From contig CM044874.1 in the NCBI GenBank assembly GCA_024500155.1, positions 70,479,795 to 70,543,794 on the forward strand: a stretch of DNA of 64,000 bases, given 5' to 3'. The position numbers were made by a program, and so were the translations under genes. Below the pieces are notes generated by a model. That model saw nothing but the letters and a program-made list of their open reading frames with translations, did no database searches and was not told the DNA's origin. This DNA comes from Chenopodium formosanum. Lineage: Eukaryota > Streptophyta > Magnoliopsida > Caryophyllales > Amaranthaceae. Of the stretch, positions 36,323 through 48,892 are shown in pieces. Numbering within the stretch: the first letter of the stretch is position 1; every line of letters starts with the position of its first letter.

Positions 36323-37335
36323 ATGAGTTCAACAACAATGGTGGCTGAAGCAGTATGGAAGAACATCGAGTCCAACCATTCAGGTTCTACTATAAACGAA
36401 CCCCTTTTTTTATCAATCGTAAATTCATTTATCCACATTACCCCAATTTTCACTTCAATTTGTTCTTCTCATCTTTGATTTCTTGAACAATGGAATCAAC
36501 AAATTTTAACAATGGAAGAAATTGATGTAAATTAGTGACTGATGATCAACTGGGAGTGTAAGTTTCTTCCTCAATTCTCTAAATTTATCCCTTAATTTTT
36601 TGAATTTCGTAATCTGGGTAATCTTAATTTATGCTTGCAAATAAAACCCAGGTTGCATTTTTTGTTCGGGAAGAATTTTGAACGAGCTACAAGGATTGTG
36701 GATCAACAAGGTGTTAAAAGAATTTCTGGTGAACCCAGTGGCCGCTCTATATTTCAGGTCCGTGGTCTAATTTTATCTCGCGGTTTGAAATTAATAGTCA
36801 CGTTGATAGTGTAATTTGAACTAATAATGTGATAACTGTGAGACGGGTGCAAATTTTGATGCAGTAATTTTACAAATTGGAATTAATTTCCATTATTATA
36901 ATGGAGGTGTATGAATGTTATAATTATACTGTTTAATTAAATCAAGATGTGATCAAGTAATGTCCCTGGATTGTTTTAGGATAATAATTGTGGAAATTTG
37001 ATTGAGAACAAGGGTCTCATATGTGTTGAGTAGGTTGTTGGAGAATCTCGAAAGAAAGAAGAATATTTATGTTTTGCCGAGCATTATTGTGGATGCTACT
37101 CATTTTTCTATGATATAGTGAATCGAGGAGAACAGCTTTGTGTAAGTTGAAATTCTATGGTTATGTTGAAGTTGTGCTATTATGAACTATGTTAATGGTT
37201 CCTAGGAATAACACAGTTCTTGGTTTATTTTAGTGTAAGCACCAGTTGGCTGCGAGACTAGCTGCATCTTTAGGAGCGTGTATAGAAGTCAAGGTATCTG
37301 ACAAAGAGCTTGCAATGCTGCTATCAAAGCTGTGA
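36323..37335 (+). CDS. SSN2: SWIM zinc-finger protein, SWS1/ZSWIM7 homologue (SSN2)
   Basis: Shu-complex subunit that, with a RAD51 paralogue, promotes homologous recombination in the nucleus; the Arabidopsis homologue is SSN2. Exons: 36323-36383, 36536-36557 (a 22-bp micro-exon), 36652-36757, 37034-37141 and 37234-37335, all GT-AG and in phase, giving 132 residues. The conserved core runs from LHFLFGKNFERATRIVDQQG through GRSIFQVVGES to the SWIM motif, with CGC (C-x-C) upstream and CKH (C-x-H) at the start of the last exon, then KVSDKELAMLLSKL. Length is close to human ZSWIM7. The donor of exon 4 could alternatively be placed a few bases earlier; the version given keeps a CC pair before KH. 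Confidence 0.9.
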
Positions 37336-38908
37336 GTCTGTGACAGTAGTTGTATACTCGGAGATGGAAGCAGGTATTTGGATTTTTATTTTTCCCCGGG
37401 TCATTCCTATCTGATCAAATTTGTGCTATGTTTGAGCATCACTTCTAGTCCTCTACTGTTATGGTATAATGGTAATGTTGTTTGCCAATCTTTTGTGTGT
37501 GTATGATCTGTGAGCATGTGGAACCTAGAGAAATACAATGCTCTCTGACAATTGTTAAAATCACCATAGAAATTCTGAAAAATGACATATATGTGTGCTA
37601 CAGATATTGAACCTGTAACACTTCTCGTGTATTAAATGCTGAAAGCTTGAAACATTTGTGGCCTCATGGGAGTTCAATGTGCTAGATTGATAGTTCATTT
37701 TCCATTTACTCTCTTCTGAGATAGTCCTTACAGAACATAATGTTTCTGATAAGAGTGCAGAGTCAAGCCATGATTCTTGTATTTCTTGGAGTTTTCTTTT
37801 CCACTATTTCAACATTAAACCTGAATATGTACCATGGTGATAACTGAATATTTTGGCAATTTTGAGTTTGTGCAGGTGATTTCTTTTCTGTTACATCTAG
37901 GCTATCAGCAATTGAAAAAGTTTGTAATCAACTTAGAAAAAGCATGACGTGCGGTTAGCAATGATAAATTAGATTGTACTAACTCATTTTAGCTGTTACT
38001 GACTTGTGTAATATAATACCAAAACGTGAAATTTATGTGTGCTTCCATAGGTTTTATATTGCCACCAGCAGTGTTTTTTTACCAATTCCTCCTGACAGTT
38101 CAATCCCGCTTCAATAGACAATAGGTCATTATTTGCTTCCCTGGGCAGCACTTTAGGTAGTTCAGTTTTTATTTTTCTTTTCCAGTTGTGAGTTCTAGAG
38201 AGTAGAGGAGGCAATCAGACCTAGTGGGAGTCCTGCACGGTATATCTGCAACACTGGTGCAGTGGCATAGCCTTATGTATCATACTTTACTGCTGGCATG
38301 CTGAATTGATTAGTCTTCAGGGGTTCATAACATGGAATTTTGAGTTTTGGAGATCTAATTTATATCAACTTCGCTCATATAGGGGGTTGTTTGCCCGCAA
38401 ATTTCCAGGTAACGCCCTTAAAAATAAATTTAAAAGTACGAAGATACCATTCATATAAAAACCGGTCCTCATTCACACCTATTTACAGCCCTTACTTCAA
38501 AACACTACACCACCATTACTAACCTCTTCTCAAAACACCACCATTACTAATCTCTTAGATCTAGGTTTTCACCACAAGCCACCACCAACCACTAAAGGAC
38601 TTACATCTATCGGATCACCGGAGCAAGATGCCAAGAAACGACAAAGGGAAAGGCGTCTTGGAGCTGAGGCTGGCGGATCAAAGTTTTTTTTTCGTTAAAA
38701 GGCAGAAATGCATTGGATTTCATATCTCCTAGGAAGAAATTTAGATTGTTTGAATCAACAAGTACTATGGATGACAATTTATCTTCATGTGGCTTGATTC
38801 GTTGCTTATATATTTGAATCCAAACACTGACATACGGTACTCAAGTGTCTCCGCGGTCTAGTACAAAGTTGTTTGAGTTAGCATAAACTTGAATAAATTT
38901 GGGAGTAA
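37336..38908 (+). other. 3' region of the SWS1-like gene and unassigned DNA
   Basis: The first part presumably contains the 3' UTR, perhaps spliced (a possible donor aagcaggtatttgg near 37372). From about 38380 to 38690 there is a TATA-like tcatataaaa and a ccaccattactaa-rich stretch resembling a retroelement leader. No protein was recognised. Confidence 0.35.
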
Positions 38909-40163
38909 GAGCATCTACAATGGTTGCATAAAAGGACATGCTTGCAATTTCTATATCATTAGAGCTACTGTATATGTTAGCCATTATGGAGCTACATAGG
39001 TTGTAGCTAAGGCCAAATTAGTTTACACCATCTAGCACATATATTGATTTGTTTAATACTTTTATGTATTTGTTTTTTGTTTTATTTTTTTATGGTTTAT
39101 TTATTACAAAAGGAAGTAGCTTGCTATTTTAATGGTTATACCTTAAATCATGTAGCTTGAGGAATAATGATGTGGCAACCCAAAACTACATGTATACATG
39201 AACAGTGGTATAAAATAAGTCCTAGCTTGTAATTATTCAATAGTTGTAACTACTAGCCTAGTAGCTTGCCAATGTGGAGCTACATTAGATGCTGCTTTGT
39301 TGAAACAGAGCTATGTAGTTAAGTTATGTACTTTCTCACCAAATTCCCAGCTTTGCTATAGTGGTAAGAGAAGTGTTTGTTAAAATTTGGGTTGGGCGGC
39401 CATCAAGGGTTCGAAACCCATAATCTTCATTTCTGTTTTTTCTTTTTAAGGCTTTTTTACCCATCTTTCTAATGACTTTTAACCTATCCTTGCTTACAAA
39501 TTATTTACTTACAAATATTATATTAGCCATAATGATAATTTAGATATGAATTGGAGTACAAAATACTAGTATTAATTAAAATAAAATAAAACAACTTGAT
39601 ACTTCATATTATTATTTAGTTTTATTTTTATTGTAATTATTTTTTATATGTATAATACATCTCAATATTGTTTTTTGAATAAGTTCTCCATCAAATTTAT
39701 GAGATGAGTTCCTTGCAACAATCGCTTCTTTAATGAATTACATGTCCAAAATCAAATTGTCAATTAATAAGGAGCACAACAATCTGTTAATAGATTGCAT
39801 TGTATCAAAAAAATCACTCAATTTGTTATTTTGCTAATTGTTTTTGGGGGAATTTATAACATGAATAGAATCCCTAAAATAAAGTTCGATTTTAATTTAG
39901 TTCTAAATGTTCTTAAACAACTATACGCTATTGCGCTACCCTTGATTGGAAATCCTGGATCCGCCACTGTTCACAATGCCCAAATCATGTGTTGTTCAAA
40001 GGAATAAATTGCATGTGATTATTTTTTTGGCATTAATTTCTCCTCTTTTTAAAAAAATCTTAGCTTGTTGTTGTGAAGGTTATAGCTTGAATTAATGTAC
40101 TTTGGGAATAATGATGTAGCAAGTCAAAATTAGAAGGGGCATAGCTGTCCATTGTTGATGCTC
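38909..40163. mobile_element. PIF/Harbinger-type (Tourist-like) element, 1.25 kb
   Basis: Inverted ends gagcatctacaatgg and ccattgttgatgctc are flanked by TAA at 38906-38908 and 40164-40166, the family's 3-bp duplication. No transposase. The ends match those of the shorter element starting 185 bases downstream. Confidence 0.75.
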
Positions 40164-40347
40164 TAATACTTATGCTGCTAGATGTTTTCTTTGATAGTCA
40201 TGAATCTAAGGGCATGATTTCTCAACCAATTCAATAGACAATTCGCTTGTGGCGAGTATTGCCCGAGTTGCACTACGTTGCGTAATTGATACGGAGTCTG
40301 GGTCTTAGTGTCTTACATACATACCGAAGTTGGTCAGGAAATAATAA

Positions 40348-40682
40348 GAGCATCTGCAATAGCAAGCTACAAAGCATTGTACCTTGCTTTTCCACATCAA
40401 TTTCTAAGCTACAACACTTTTAAAGCAACAAATTGTTCCAATGGTAAGCCACAATATATTATAGTTTGCAAAAAATAAAATTTAAAAAATAAATAGATAA
40501 TTATACACATGTTACAATATGAGTGGAGTTTATTTGTCTCTTTTTCAATCAAGCATGTAGCTTGGTTGGGCTACAGTTGTTTGCATGTTGCTCAATTTTT
40601 TGTTCTCCAATGATAAGCATATAGCTAGAAACTTTATTTAAATTGCAACCAAGTCCTTATAATTGAACCATTGGAGATGCTC
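40348..40682. repeat. Tourist-like MITE, 335 bp
   Basis: Inverted ends gagcatctgcaatag and ccattggagatgctc with TAA at 40345-40347 and 40683-40685. The interior (agctacaa, gtagcttggttgggctac) is AT-rich and non-coding. Same family as the element at 38909. Confidence 0.78.
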
Positions 40683-40915
40683 TAATGAAGTAGCAATATT
40701 GGAAAGATGCATGATAGCTTCTTATATTATTCGATGAAGTGTGTCCGTGTGTGTAATTTAGTATGGGAAGCAACCTAATTTCACAACTTAACGATACTGA
40801 TGTCGGAATCAAAAGTATACTTGTATTGTGTACGTGTGTAATGCAATTGTACCATTTACATTACCATTCATTTATCAAGTGTACAATTTCACAACTCAAT
40901 GATTCAATAAAAGTA

Positions 40916-41139
40916 CTTTCTCCGTTTTATTAATATTGTAACAAGGATGAAAGTACGCATGATAAGAGTAAATATTATAAAAAGTTGATATTGTGAAAGT
41001 ATTTTAGAAGACTAATCTAACAATATCTCATATGATTATGTTTTGTTTAACATATAAATCATATCATATCATATGGTCAAACAAGAGTGATGAATAGTGC
41101 AAAAAGTCCATTGTTGTAATATTAATAGAACAGAAGAAG
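40916..41139. repeat. Stowaway-like MITE
   Basis: Ends ctttctccgttttattaata and its inverted copy (attaatagaacagaagaag) with TA duplications at 40914-40915 and 41140-41141. Non-coding. Confidence 0.68.
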
Positions 41140-41254
41140 TAATATTTATACATAAGCCATTTTTTTTTTTTTTTTGGACAGGATGCAGAAGACATGTTAT
41201 GTATGTACAAATGTTAACAATTATTCTCTTGTACTTCCTTGTATGATGATACAT

Positions 41255-41894
41255 AGATCTGACAAATGGGTCATTCAGGTCAAGTTTTGGTCGGGTCACT
41301 TTTGGGTCAGGTCACTTTTGGGTCGGCTAACATTCGAGTTGGGTCATTTCGGGTCAGCTAACATTCAGGTCGGGATGGGTCGGGTCGGGTCGATTCGGAA
41401 TTCGGGTACGACTCGGGTCAGTTATTGAGTCGAGTTTGGATCGGGTCAATTCAGATTGGGTATGTTCGAGTCGGGTCAAGTATGTTCGGGTCATATTCGG
41501 GTTAGGTCATTTGGTCGGGTCATGTTCGAGTTGTTTCATTTGTGGATCAAACTCAATTCAATAATTTTATATAGAGTATATTTCAGTTTATATTAGCTAT
41601 GGTTGAAGATGAACAATTTAAGTTATTTTTGGCACAAGACATTTTGTGTACAATTATAAGGTAATTTTAGTTATGGACATTTCGGGTATTGGCTATTCGG
41701 GTCAATTTCGGGTATCGGGTCTGTTCGGGTCAAATACTTTGGGTTAATTTCGGGTTCGGGTCGGGTTAGTTCGGGTGTCGGGTCAACTCCATTTCCGAGT
41801 CGGGTCAATTTCGGGTTTCAGGTCATTTTTGGATCAATGTTTTTGGGTCATGGGTCGAGTTATTTGGGTTTGAGTCAGGATTGCCAGGTCTTAT
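41255..41894 (+). mobile_element. hAT-like element with TCGGGTCA repeats
   Basis: The 8-bp direct repeat TGATACAT lies at 41247-41254 and 41895-41902. The ends agatctgacaa and ttgccaggtcttat are imperfect inverted repeats. The interior is built from degenerate units such as ttcgggtca and gggtcgggt. It resembles the 34945 element in composition but differs in its ends. No transposase. Confidence 0.75.
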
Positions 41895-42264
41895 TGATAC
41901 ATTAGGAGAGTTAACTATTAAATGGTACTATAGTGAAAATAATCAAAAACGAAAAAGGTATTGTGGAATGTGGAGGAATAGTAGATGGGCTAATAGTCTA
42001 ATACGCAATTTTTAAGTACAAGTTGCAAATGCAGTGGATTAGTAGATGCTCATACTACTTGGAACTTTGAAAAGTTCCCTTGGTCTCCAAGAAAACACTT
42101 GGACGTAGAGCAAACACACTTTGACTTGGTTTGCCAGTCCAAAAAAAAAACCCACCTTTTTACTTGCGCCTCAAGCGAAGAGAGGGGGTGAGACACAAAT
42201 CACACAATCCTTACTTCCTTAGACCGCATTAACTTGGGGAACACGAATTTCCTCTTCCATTTCT

Positions 42265-42525
42265 TTTTTTACTTGACTTGTTTATTTTATTACGCTTCTT
42301 ACTCCAAAACTTTAACTATGTATAATTTTTATAATTTTTAAATAAAAATTATAAAAGCTGTATATTATGATAATACTTATTGTCGTTATTGAGATGAATT
42401 TAAAAAAAAAAAAAAAACCCTACGTAAATATGTTTTTTCCTATATATTATATTATTATTTACAAAAGTTGGTTAAAGGAGAAGTGATAAATAATATAAAG
42501 TCAAAGCAGACCAAGTAATTTGTAG
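42265..42525 (-). repeat. Stowaway-like MITE family, copy B (degraded)
   Basis: Contains ttttacttgacttg at the left and gtcaaagcagaccaag at the right, with the same central motifs as copies A, C and D, in the orientation of copy A. Its ends are eroded. Confidence 0.55.
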
Positions 42526-43288
42526 TATTTTGTTCAGGGAACTTAAGTAATATTATGTGCCATGGACATTCTTTTATTTTATTTTATCTTTCTTGCTATT
42601 TTTAAATTTGTAACATATCACTTTAACATTAGTGTTTTAACCCTTATTATACTAACAGATTAATCACTACAGTACTAACATAGTAGCTTTATTATACTGA
42701 CAAATTAACCCCTACAACACTAATAAAGTAAGGGCTGGTTCTGATTGACTTAATTGAGTTGAAATGAACTGAACTAAACTGAAAATAATCTGAAAAGAAC
42801 ATGCCCTAATCCATGTAACCATGTCAGCTAACCCTATAACCATATAAGTCCATAACATAGTAATCCCATGCCGGTTGGTCATAAGGAATAACTAGCCACA
42901 CATGAAATTTTATGACAATATTTGTTTATCACAAATTCTTATATGTGGTTAGCCACACAGGGATTACTTTGTCGGTGTTACCAAGGTTACTCGGTCAATG
43001 TTACAGCAGTTATTTATTATTACGTTTTTACATGTGGTCACATGGTGTGGCCATTTGCACATATAATGTTCTGCAAATACTGTAATAACCAACGATTAAT
43101 ATCATTAATTTTATCATATAAATGTAAAAATAATTTCCTATACCTACCTTTTTAAAAGTATGAGATAACTTTTATAAATAGTGTTTGGACAATTATATCC
43201 TTTAAAATATTTATTTATTTATTTATTTGTCCTAATTCATGTTAATTGCATTTTTTTTTTACTCTTAAGAACAATGTACAAATATTTA

Positions 43289-43536
43289 TTTCCTCCGTTT
43301 TTTATTACTTGACCCGCTTTGACTTTTACACTATTCACCATCCCTCATTTGACCATTTTTTGTGAATAATATTTAAGGAAAAATATATTCATGTAGGATC
43401 TTTTTGGATTCGTCTCAATAAGTACTATCATAATATATAACTTTTATAATTTTTAGTTATAGAGAATTGAAGTTATTGATGTCGTTATTGATCGTTAAAG
43501 TTTTACATTGACAAAAGTAAAAAAGAACAGAGATTG
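43289..43536 (+). repeat. Stowaway-like MITE family, copy C
   Basis: Starts tttcctccgttttttattac then ttgacccgctttgac and ends acattgacaaaagtaaaaaagaacag. It closely matches copy D over its whole length. Confidence 0.68.
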
Positions 43537-43539
43537 TAT

Positions 43540-44174
43540 GTCCTTTAAATTTTTTTTTTTATTTATATATTTACTCTCATTAATGTTGTCAACAACTAAA
43601 TTTGTAACATACGATTAAAGTAAAAGAGTTTTCTAAATATGACTAATTATAATGTGCATCGCGCGTGTTAGCTGTCCAAGTGATTTAAAAAAGTACGTAG
43701 TACAACAAACCATAAGTAGACCATTCCCTCAAAAAACAAAAAAAAAAAAAAACCATAGGTAGACCACAATCAATCAAGTAGTACCCTATTTACGAGTATA
43801 TTTTATTTTAATTGGAAAAAATAGAAGAAAAAAAAAAAAAAAAAAAAAAAAAAGCGAAAAGGCGGTATTTATAAAGCGGCTACAAACTCTAGCAATTTAA
43901 CCCTTCCATAAGCATTTTGCATTCCCCATTCAACTACTGCAAATTTTCCCGATTTCACCTTTCTCTCTCCGCCGCGCGCCGCCCCATCTGTCTCTCTCCC
44001 TACACCGTCTCTTCTCTCTCTCCTCCGCCTTCTTCTCTTTGTAAGATTTTTTAAACTTCTTACTATTTTCTCATTCTAGGGTTTTGTAATTTATACAATT
44101 TTATAATTTTTTTTTTAATTTTCTGCAGCTGTTTTTGCCGTTGCCCTTCTTGTGTTTCTTCCCATCATCTAATC
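43540..44174 (+). promoter_or_regulatory. upstream region and 5' UTR intron of eIF6
   Basis: A-rich and C/T-rich DNA precedes the gene. A pyrimidine-rich leader (about 43960-44040; ctctctccctac, ctctctcctcc) ends in a GT donor at 44041, and an acceptor at 44127-44128 (ttctgcag) defines an 88-bp intron in the 5' UTR. Such leaders are typical of plant genes for ribosome assembly and translation. Confidence 0.55.
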
Positions 44175-46824
44175 ATGGCTACCAGTGAGCAATTCTTTCT
44201 CTCTGATTTTACTCAATTTTTGTTTATGTATTCTTGTATTTTTTTTTCGATTTTTATTAATATTTATATACGACTTTGATTGATTATAATTTTAATTTCT
44301 TTCATTTTTATAGTTCTGTTTTCAATAAATTTGTTTGGTTTACACAGTAATATCATTCTTTTTCTTGACCTGGGATTTTTTTTTTTTGGGTTGTATTTGC
44401 CAATGTTCTTTAATTTAATATGTATCTAGTGTATTTCTGTATTGTAAATTGTATTACTATATGGGGTTTATCTCAAGTTTTGGAAGAATTTGAGTGTATA
44501 TTTTTGTTTGTTGAATGTGTTTATTATGATGGATATTTGACAGGGCTTCAATTTGAGAACAATTGTGAAGTTGGTGTGTTCTCTAAGTTGACTAATGCAT
44601 ATTGTTTGGTTGCAATCGGCGGGTCCGAGAACTTTTACAGGTTTGTTTGCATAAGCTACTGAAGTTATGAGTGTTGATTTGGTTTGGGTTCTTTTGTGAC
44701 AAGGCTAATTTTGGGTAGTAACACTGTGAATTGTTGTGTGTTTGCAGTACATTTGAATCCGAGTTGGCGGATTATATCCCCGTTGTAAAGACCTCTATTG
44801 GTGGAACTAGGATTATTGGCCGAATGTGTGCCGGTAGGAATTGTTGTTGGTGCTGTATTTTTCTGTCTTCTAGGAATGTAACTGTTATTGGTTGATGACT
44901 TGATGTAGATGTTATTTATGCTTTTTTCGTTTTGTGGCAGGAAACAAAAACGGGCTTCTTGTGCCTCACTCAACTACTGACCAGGGTTAGTCTGATTATT
45001 CGATAAGATTTGTCTATCTTTTCATTAACCTTTGATTCTTCTTCAATGGTTTACTCGTTATTTGGATTTCCAGCTAGTTGCCATCATCAAATAGCTAAAA
45101 TGTGATTTTCTCTTGTTGTATTTCATTGACACCATATCTTTCTTCGGCTAAAATTAGGTTTTATTTGTTTAGACTTGTAATGTTCTTGTTCAATTTATCT
45201 GAACATTTAGTTGATGATCCAGATAAACTACATTTTAAAGGGAAGGACTTACTGATGACATAACCTCTTAATCTACAGGATATGAAACAACTCTTTCAGA
45301 AAGATACTATCTTTTCCTTGTTTGTGATTGTATCGAATACTAATGTACATATATAGTTACAATAAGCCTGGATGTCATTCAATACTTTGAGGCTTGATGA
45401 GTTTTTAAGGTTCTGTCCCTTTTAGTCCCAATCTTGTTGGAAATTACTTGTAGCAGGAGAGAATTGCAAAATTAGAGATACGAGAAAATTTGGGGAAAAA
45501 AAGGTTCCTTTATGAGCTTTAAGGTTGATGGTTGAAGTAGCATTTTTTTTTTCTTATAAGGAATTCCTATATTCAGCACTAGTCTCTGACCAGTAAGGTT
45601 AAATTCACCCCATTATAGGTTGAAATTGTCTTCCAATTTTATGGTTTTGTTCTTCTGTACAAATACCATACATAATTCAATGGATTTGGTACTCTTATGT
45701 TGCCTAAATTTAAACTTGTTTGCTTTTATACTAGTAGTATTTGGATTTAGGGTTGTGGATGTGTGGAGGGTTTTGCTGCACATAGGACTGTAGATTTTGA
45801 TGTGAGAAGGCATCACCGAAACAAATAGTTGTGACAATTAGATACTTTATTTTGGTCATTAAGGAAGAACTGTTTGTTGTTTGACACTTATAGACTTATA
45901 GTCTGGAATGGATGTTATTAAGATGCTAATTTATTAATTTTTGTATGCTGGTTTTTCATGATTTACCATGACTCAGGTCTTGTTATCCATATGCCTTGCT
46001 TGCTGGCTGAGATGTGTTTACATATGCTACACAATTTTTAGTTTTTTTAGTTTCCCTATGTTTTCCTTTGAATTTGTTTTTTTTTTTTGAACTGATAATA
46101 CGTATTGATTGTTTGCTTTGTTTTTATGTCATCAAGAACTCCAGCACTTAAGGAACAGTCTTCCTGATTCAGTAGTTGTTCAACGCATTGAAGAAAAGCT
46201 ATCTGCTCTAGGAAATTGCATAGCATGCAATGATTATGTTGCTCTCACCCACACTGATCTTGATAAGGTGTGTATTTCTTTTGGAATTTCATATTTGCTT
46301 GACCTTTTTCTCGTTACTTTGCTGAATTTTTCTCTGATTTTGCCTTTTGATTTATGTTCCAAGGAAACCGAGGAGATAATTGCAGATGTTCTTGGTGTCG
46401 AGGTTTTCAGGCAAACAATTGCTGGAAACATTCTTGTGGGAAGTTATTGTGCTTTCTCTAACAAAGGTGGTTTGGTATGCACCGCACCTTCTACTCTTGA
46501 CAGTTATAGAAATTTTGTTCACAGTTGTTAAATCTTTTATGATCTGACCATTTATTTTTATTGCAGGTCCATCCTCACACCTCAATTCAAGATTTGGATG
46601 AGCTTTCTACACTACTCCAGGTTCCCCTGGTGGCTGGAACAGTTAACCGAGGAAGTGAAGTAATTGCTGCTGGTTTGACGGTGAATGACTGGACAGCATT
46701 CTGTGGTTCTGACACGACTGCTACAGAACTTTCAGTGATTGAGAGTGTTTTCAAGTTGAGGGAAGCCCAACCTAGTGCCATTGTCGATGAGATGAGGAAG
46801 TCTCTAATTGACAGCTATGTCTGA
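44175..46824 (+). CDS. EIF6: eukaryotic translation initiation factor 6
   Basis: Anti-association factor that binds the 60S subunit, blocks premature joining with 40S and is needed for late 60S maturation. Seven exons: 44175-44184, 44544-44640, 44748-44833, 44941-44985, 46137-46267, 46364-46474 and 46567-46824, all GT-AG and in phase. The result is 245 residues, the normal eukaryotic length. The chain reads [20 protein letters not shown], then [38 protein letters not shown] and [20 protein letters not shown] to LIDSYV. These are the five-fold repeated eIF6 segments and the conserved C-terminus. The first coding exon is only ten bases. Nothing appears broken. Confidence 0.97.
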
Positions 46825-47120
46825 ACTCTGCCCCTGTTACTGGTGACTTAAACACCTTATTGTGTCCTCAAAGTTATCTTTAAATTATTAGATGTCGAAC
46901 TCTATAGGCGGTCTTGCTCCAAATTTTTGGAATTTTGGCTGCGATGGAATGAACTATTGAACCGGAAAGTTGTATTTGTAGATAGTTTTGTGCAATCTGC
47001 AAAATCATGAAAAAGGCTCAAAGTGTGATTTTATATTAGTTTGAATAGAAAATTTAGCTATGTTATTCATGTTTGGCAAGCAAAACTTTTTTCTCCAACA
47101 GTGAAGTACGTAGAAATTCC
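46825..47120. other. 3' flank of eIF6
   Basis: AT-rich 3' UTR and downstream DNA. No separate feature seen. Confidence 0.4.
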
Positions 47121-47440
47121 TAGGGGTTGTTTGGTTACACAAAGAAAATGGAGGAAGTGGAAAATCATGGAAATTTGAAAATACATGAGTTGTTTGGTTG
47201 ACAATAAAAAGTGTAAATGAGGGAATTGCAAATTCATGGGAATTGTGACTTCCCACAAAATATGGGAAGTTAATTACTTAACCCCCCTAGGTAAGTCAAA
47301 CTTCCCATGATTTGCAACTTTCCTCGTGCCAACCAAACAACCTCTATACAATTTCCATGATTTTGATGTAGGAATTTAATTCCCATGAAATACAAATTTC
47401 TATGGGAAGTAATTTCCCATAGCAACCAAACAACACTCTA
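47121..47440. repeat. MITE with GGGGTTGTTTGGTTAC ends
   Basis: The left end taggggttgtttggttac and the right end gcaaccaaacaacactcta are inverted repeats around a 320-base, AT-rich unit. The unit contains a second inner pair (gttgtttggttgac near 47191, gccaaccaaacaac near 47328). The target duplication is not clear, so the superfamily (hAT or Harbinger) is open. Confidence 0.6.
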
Positions 47441-47578
47441 GTGTTCATGTCTGCCTAACTCATGATACAAATTTGGTCCAAAGTTCTGCTGCAATAACCA
47501 AAGTTTGCGGACTCCTAGGCAAAAGATGGTAAGCGTAATTAACAAATTATAATGGCATGTGTTTAGTATTAATCCAAC

Positions 47579-47593
47579 CCCCCCCCCCCCCCC

Positions 47594-47631
<38 letters not shown>

Positions 47632-48560
47632 AATACAACCACTTAGTACCTATCAGGAGCAGCACCACCACCTAGCAGCAAACCACCACCACCACCACCT
47701 AGCAGCACCACCACCTAGCACCATACCACGACCACCACCACAATCGAAACCAGAACCACGATTTCGACCCACCACCATTCCTAATTGCGCCCACAACCAC
47801 GATTTCGATCCACCACCGCCTCCGATTTTGACCCAACACCCCGATTTCGACCCAAAACCACGAATTTGACCCAGCACCATCCACGATTTCGACCCAACAC
47901 CCCGATTTCGACCCAGCTCCCAACTCCCAGCACGAACCACGATCCACAAACCATATACAAACGAACCACCACCTATCACCAACCACCCACCACGAAGCCC
48001 GCGAACCATCAACAAATCCATGGAACCTAGAAAACAATCAGATCTGGAAAATTACCAAGAGAAGGAAGAGATCGATAACCCCGATTTCTGGGTAAATAGA
48101 GCACCACAACAACCCTGATTTCTGGGTAAAGAGAGAGAGAAGGCGACGAAAACCAAGAGGATATCGATAGTGAGTTCCGTCGACAATAGATAGCCATGGT
48201 TGCGGTGGAGATCGGGGGAGATGAACAAAGAGAGAGAGAAATTTCTAGTTAAATACAGTGGAGTTGCGGTGGTAATAGTATGGTGGTGGTGGTGGTGGAG
48301 GTGGTTGCCAATTAAGATGATGATGAATTTGGATGGAAGGTGAATGATTTTGGTAGAAATGTTTAAGTTAATTAATGTTAGGGTTTAAGTTAATAATACA
48401 AAATTAGAAGTTTAATTAAGATGTTTAGAAAAAAAAGTAAGGGTAATGTTGTAAAATCACACAAAAAAACTTACCATAAAGGGAAATAAATAAGTTTGTT
48501 GCAAGTAATGTGTACCGGCCAATTTTAGTAATTGTTGCGAGTAAATCGTAACGGAGGGAG
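47579..48560. repeat. CCACC-rich long MITE, second copy (left end unclear)
   Basis: After a C(n)A(n) tract at 47579-47628 come degenerate ccaccacca / cacgatttcgaccca repeats (47660-48020), then gagagaga stretches and AT-rich DNA. The right end is tgttgcgagtaaatcgtaac followed by ggagggag, next to TA. The right end matches, in inverted form, the left end of the 34019 element, and the interiors are alike. Translations of this stretch in any frame are low-complexity and are not genes. Confidence 0.55.
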
Positions 48561-48892
48561 TATTCTTTTCTCCTAAATATACATATAACACCTGCATTAA
48601 CATGGTTACATTCTTGTAATATTAATACAAAATAGTGTTGTTTTTATAGACTTATAATAGGTGATTAGCTGACGCAAAATTACCCTTAATAGGGAGGGGT
48701 GATTTCACCTTTTTTTTGTAATTTAGGAAACAAAAAATCAATCCTAGTTTTATCTTATTTATTTTTTAGAATTTTTTTTTTTTTTTTGAAAACGGAAACT
48801 ATTTATTTTTATTTATATTTAATAATTTTTTCCTTTTTATAAAAACCTAATAAAAATAAAAGTAAAAGTTCTTCCTTTCTCACTTTCTGTTC

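Noticed and set aside
38340..38522. 60-codon ORF after the SWS1-like gene
   Set aside because: No ATG-supported start context or domain; lies in possible retroelement leader DNA.
47653..48037. Gly/Trp/Val-rich minus-strand ORFs (122, 112 and 63 codons)
   Set aside because: They are translations of a degenerate CCACC/cgatttcgaccca repeat inside a MITE, with overlapping frames giving similar low-complexity peptides.
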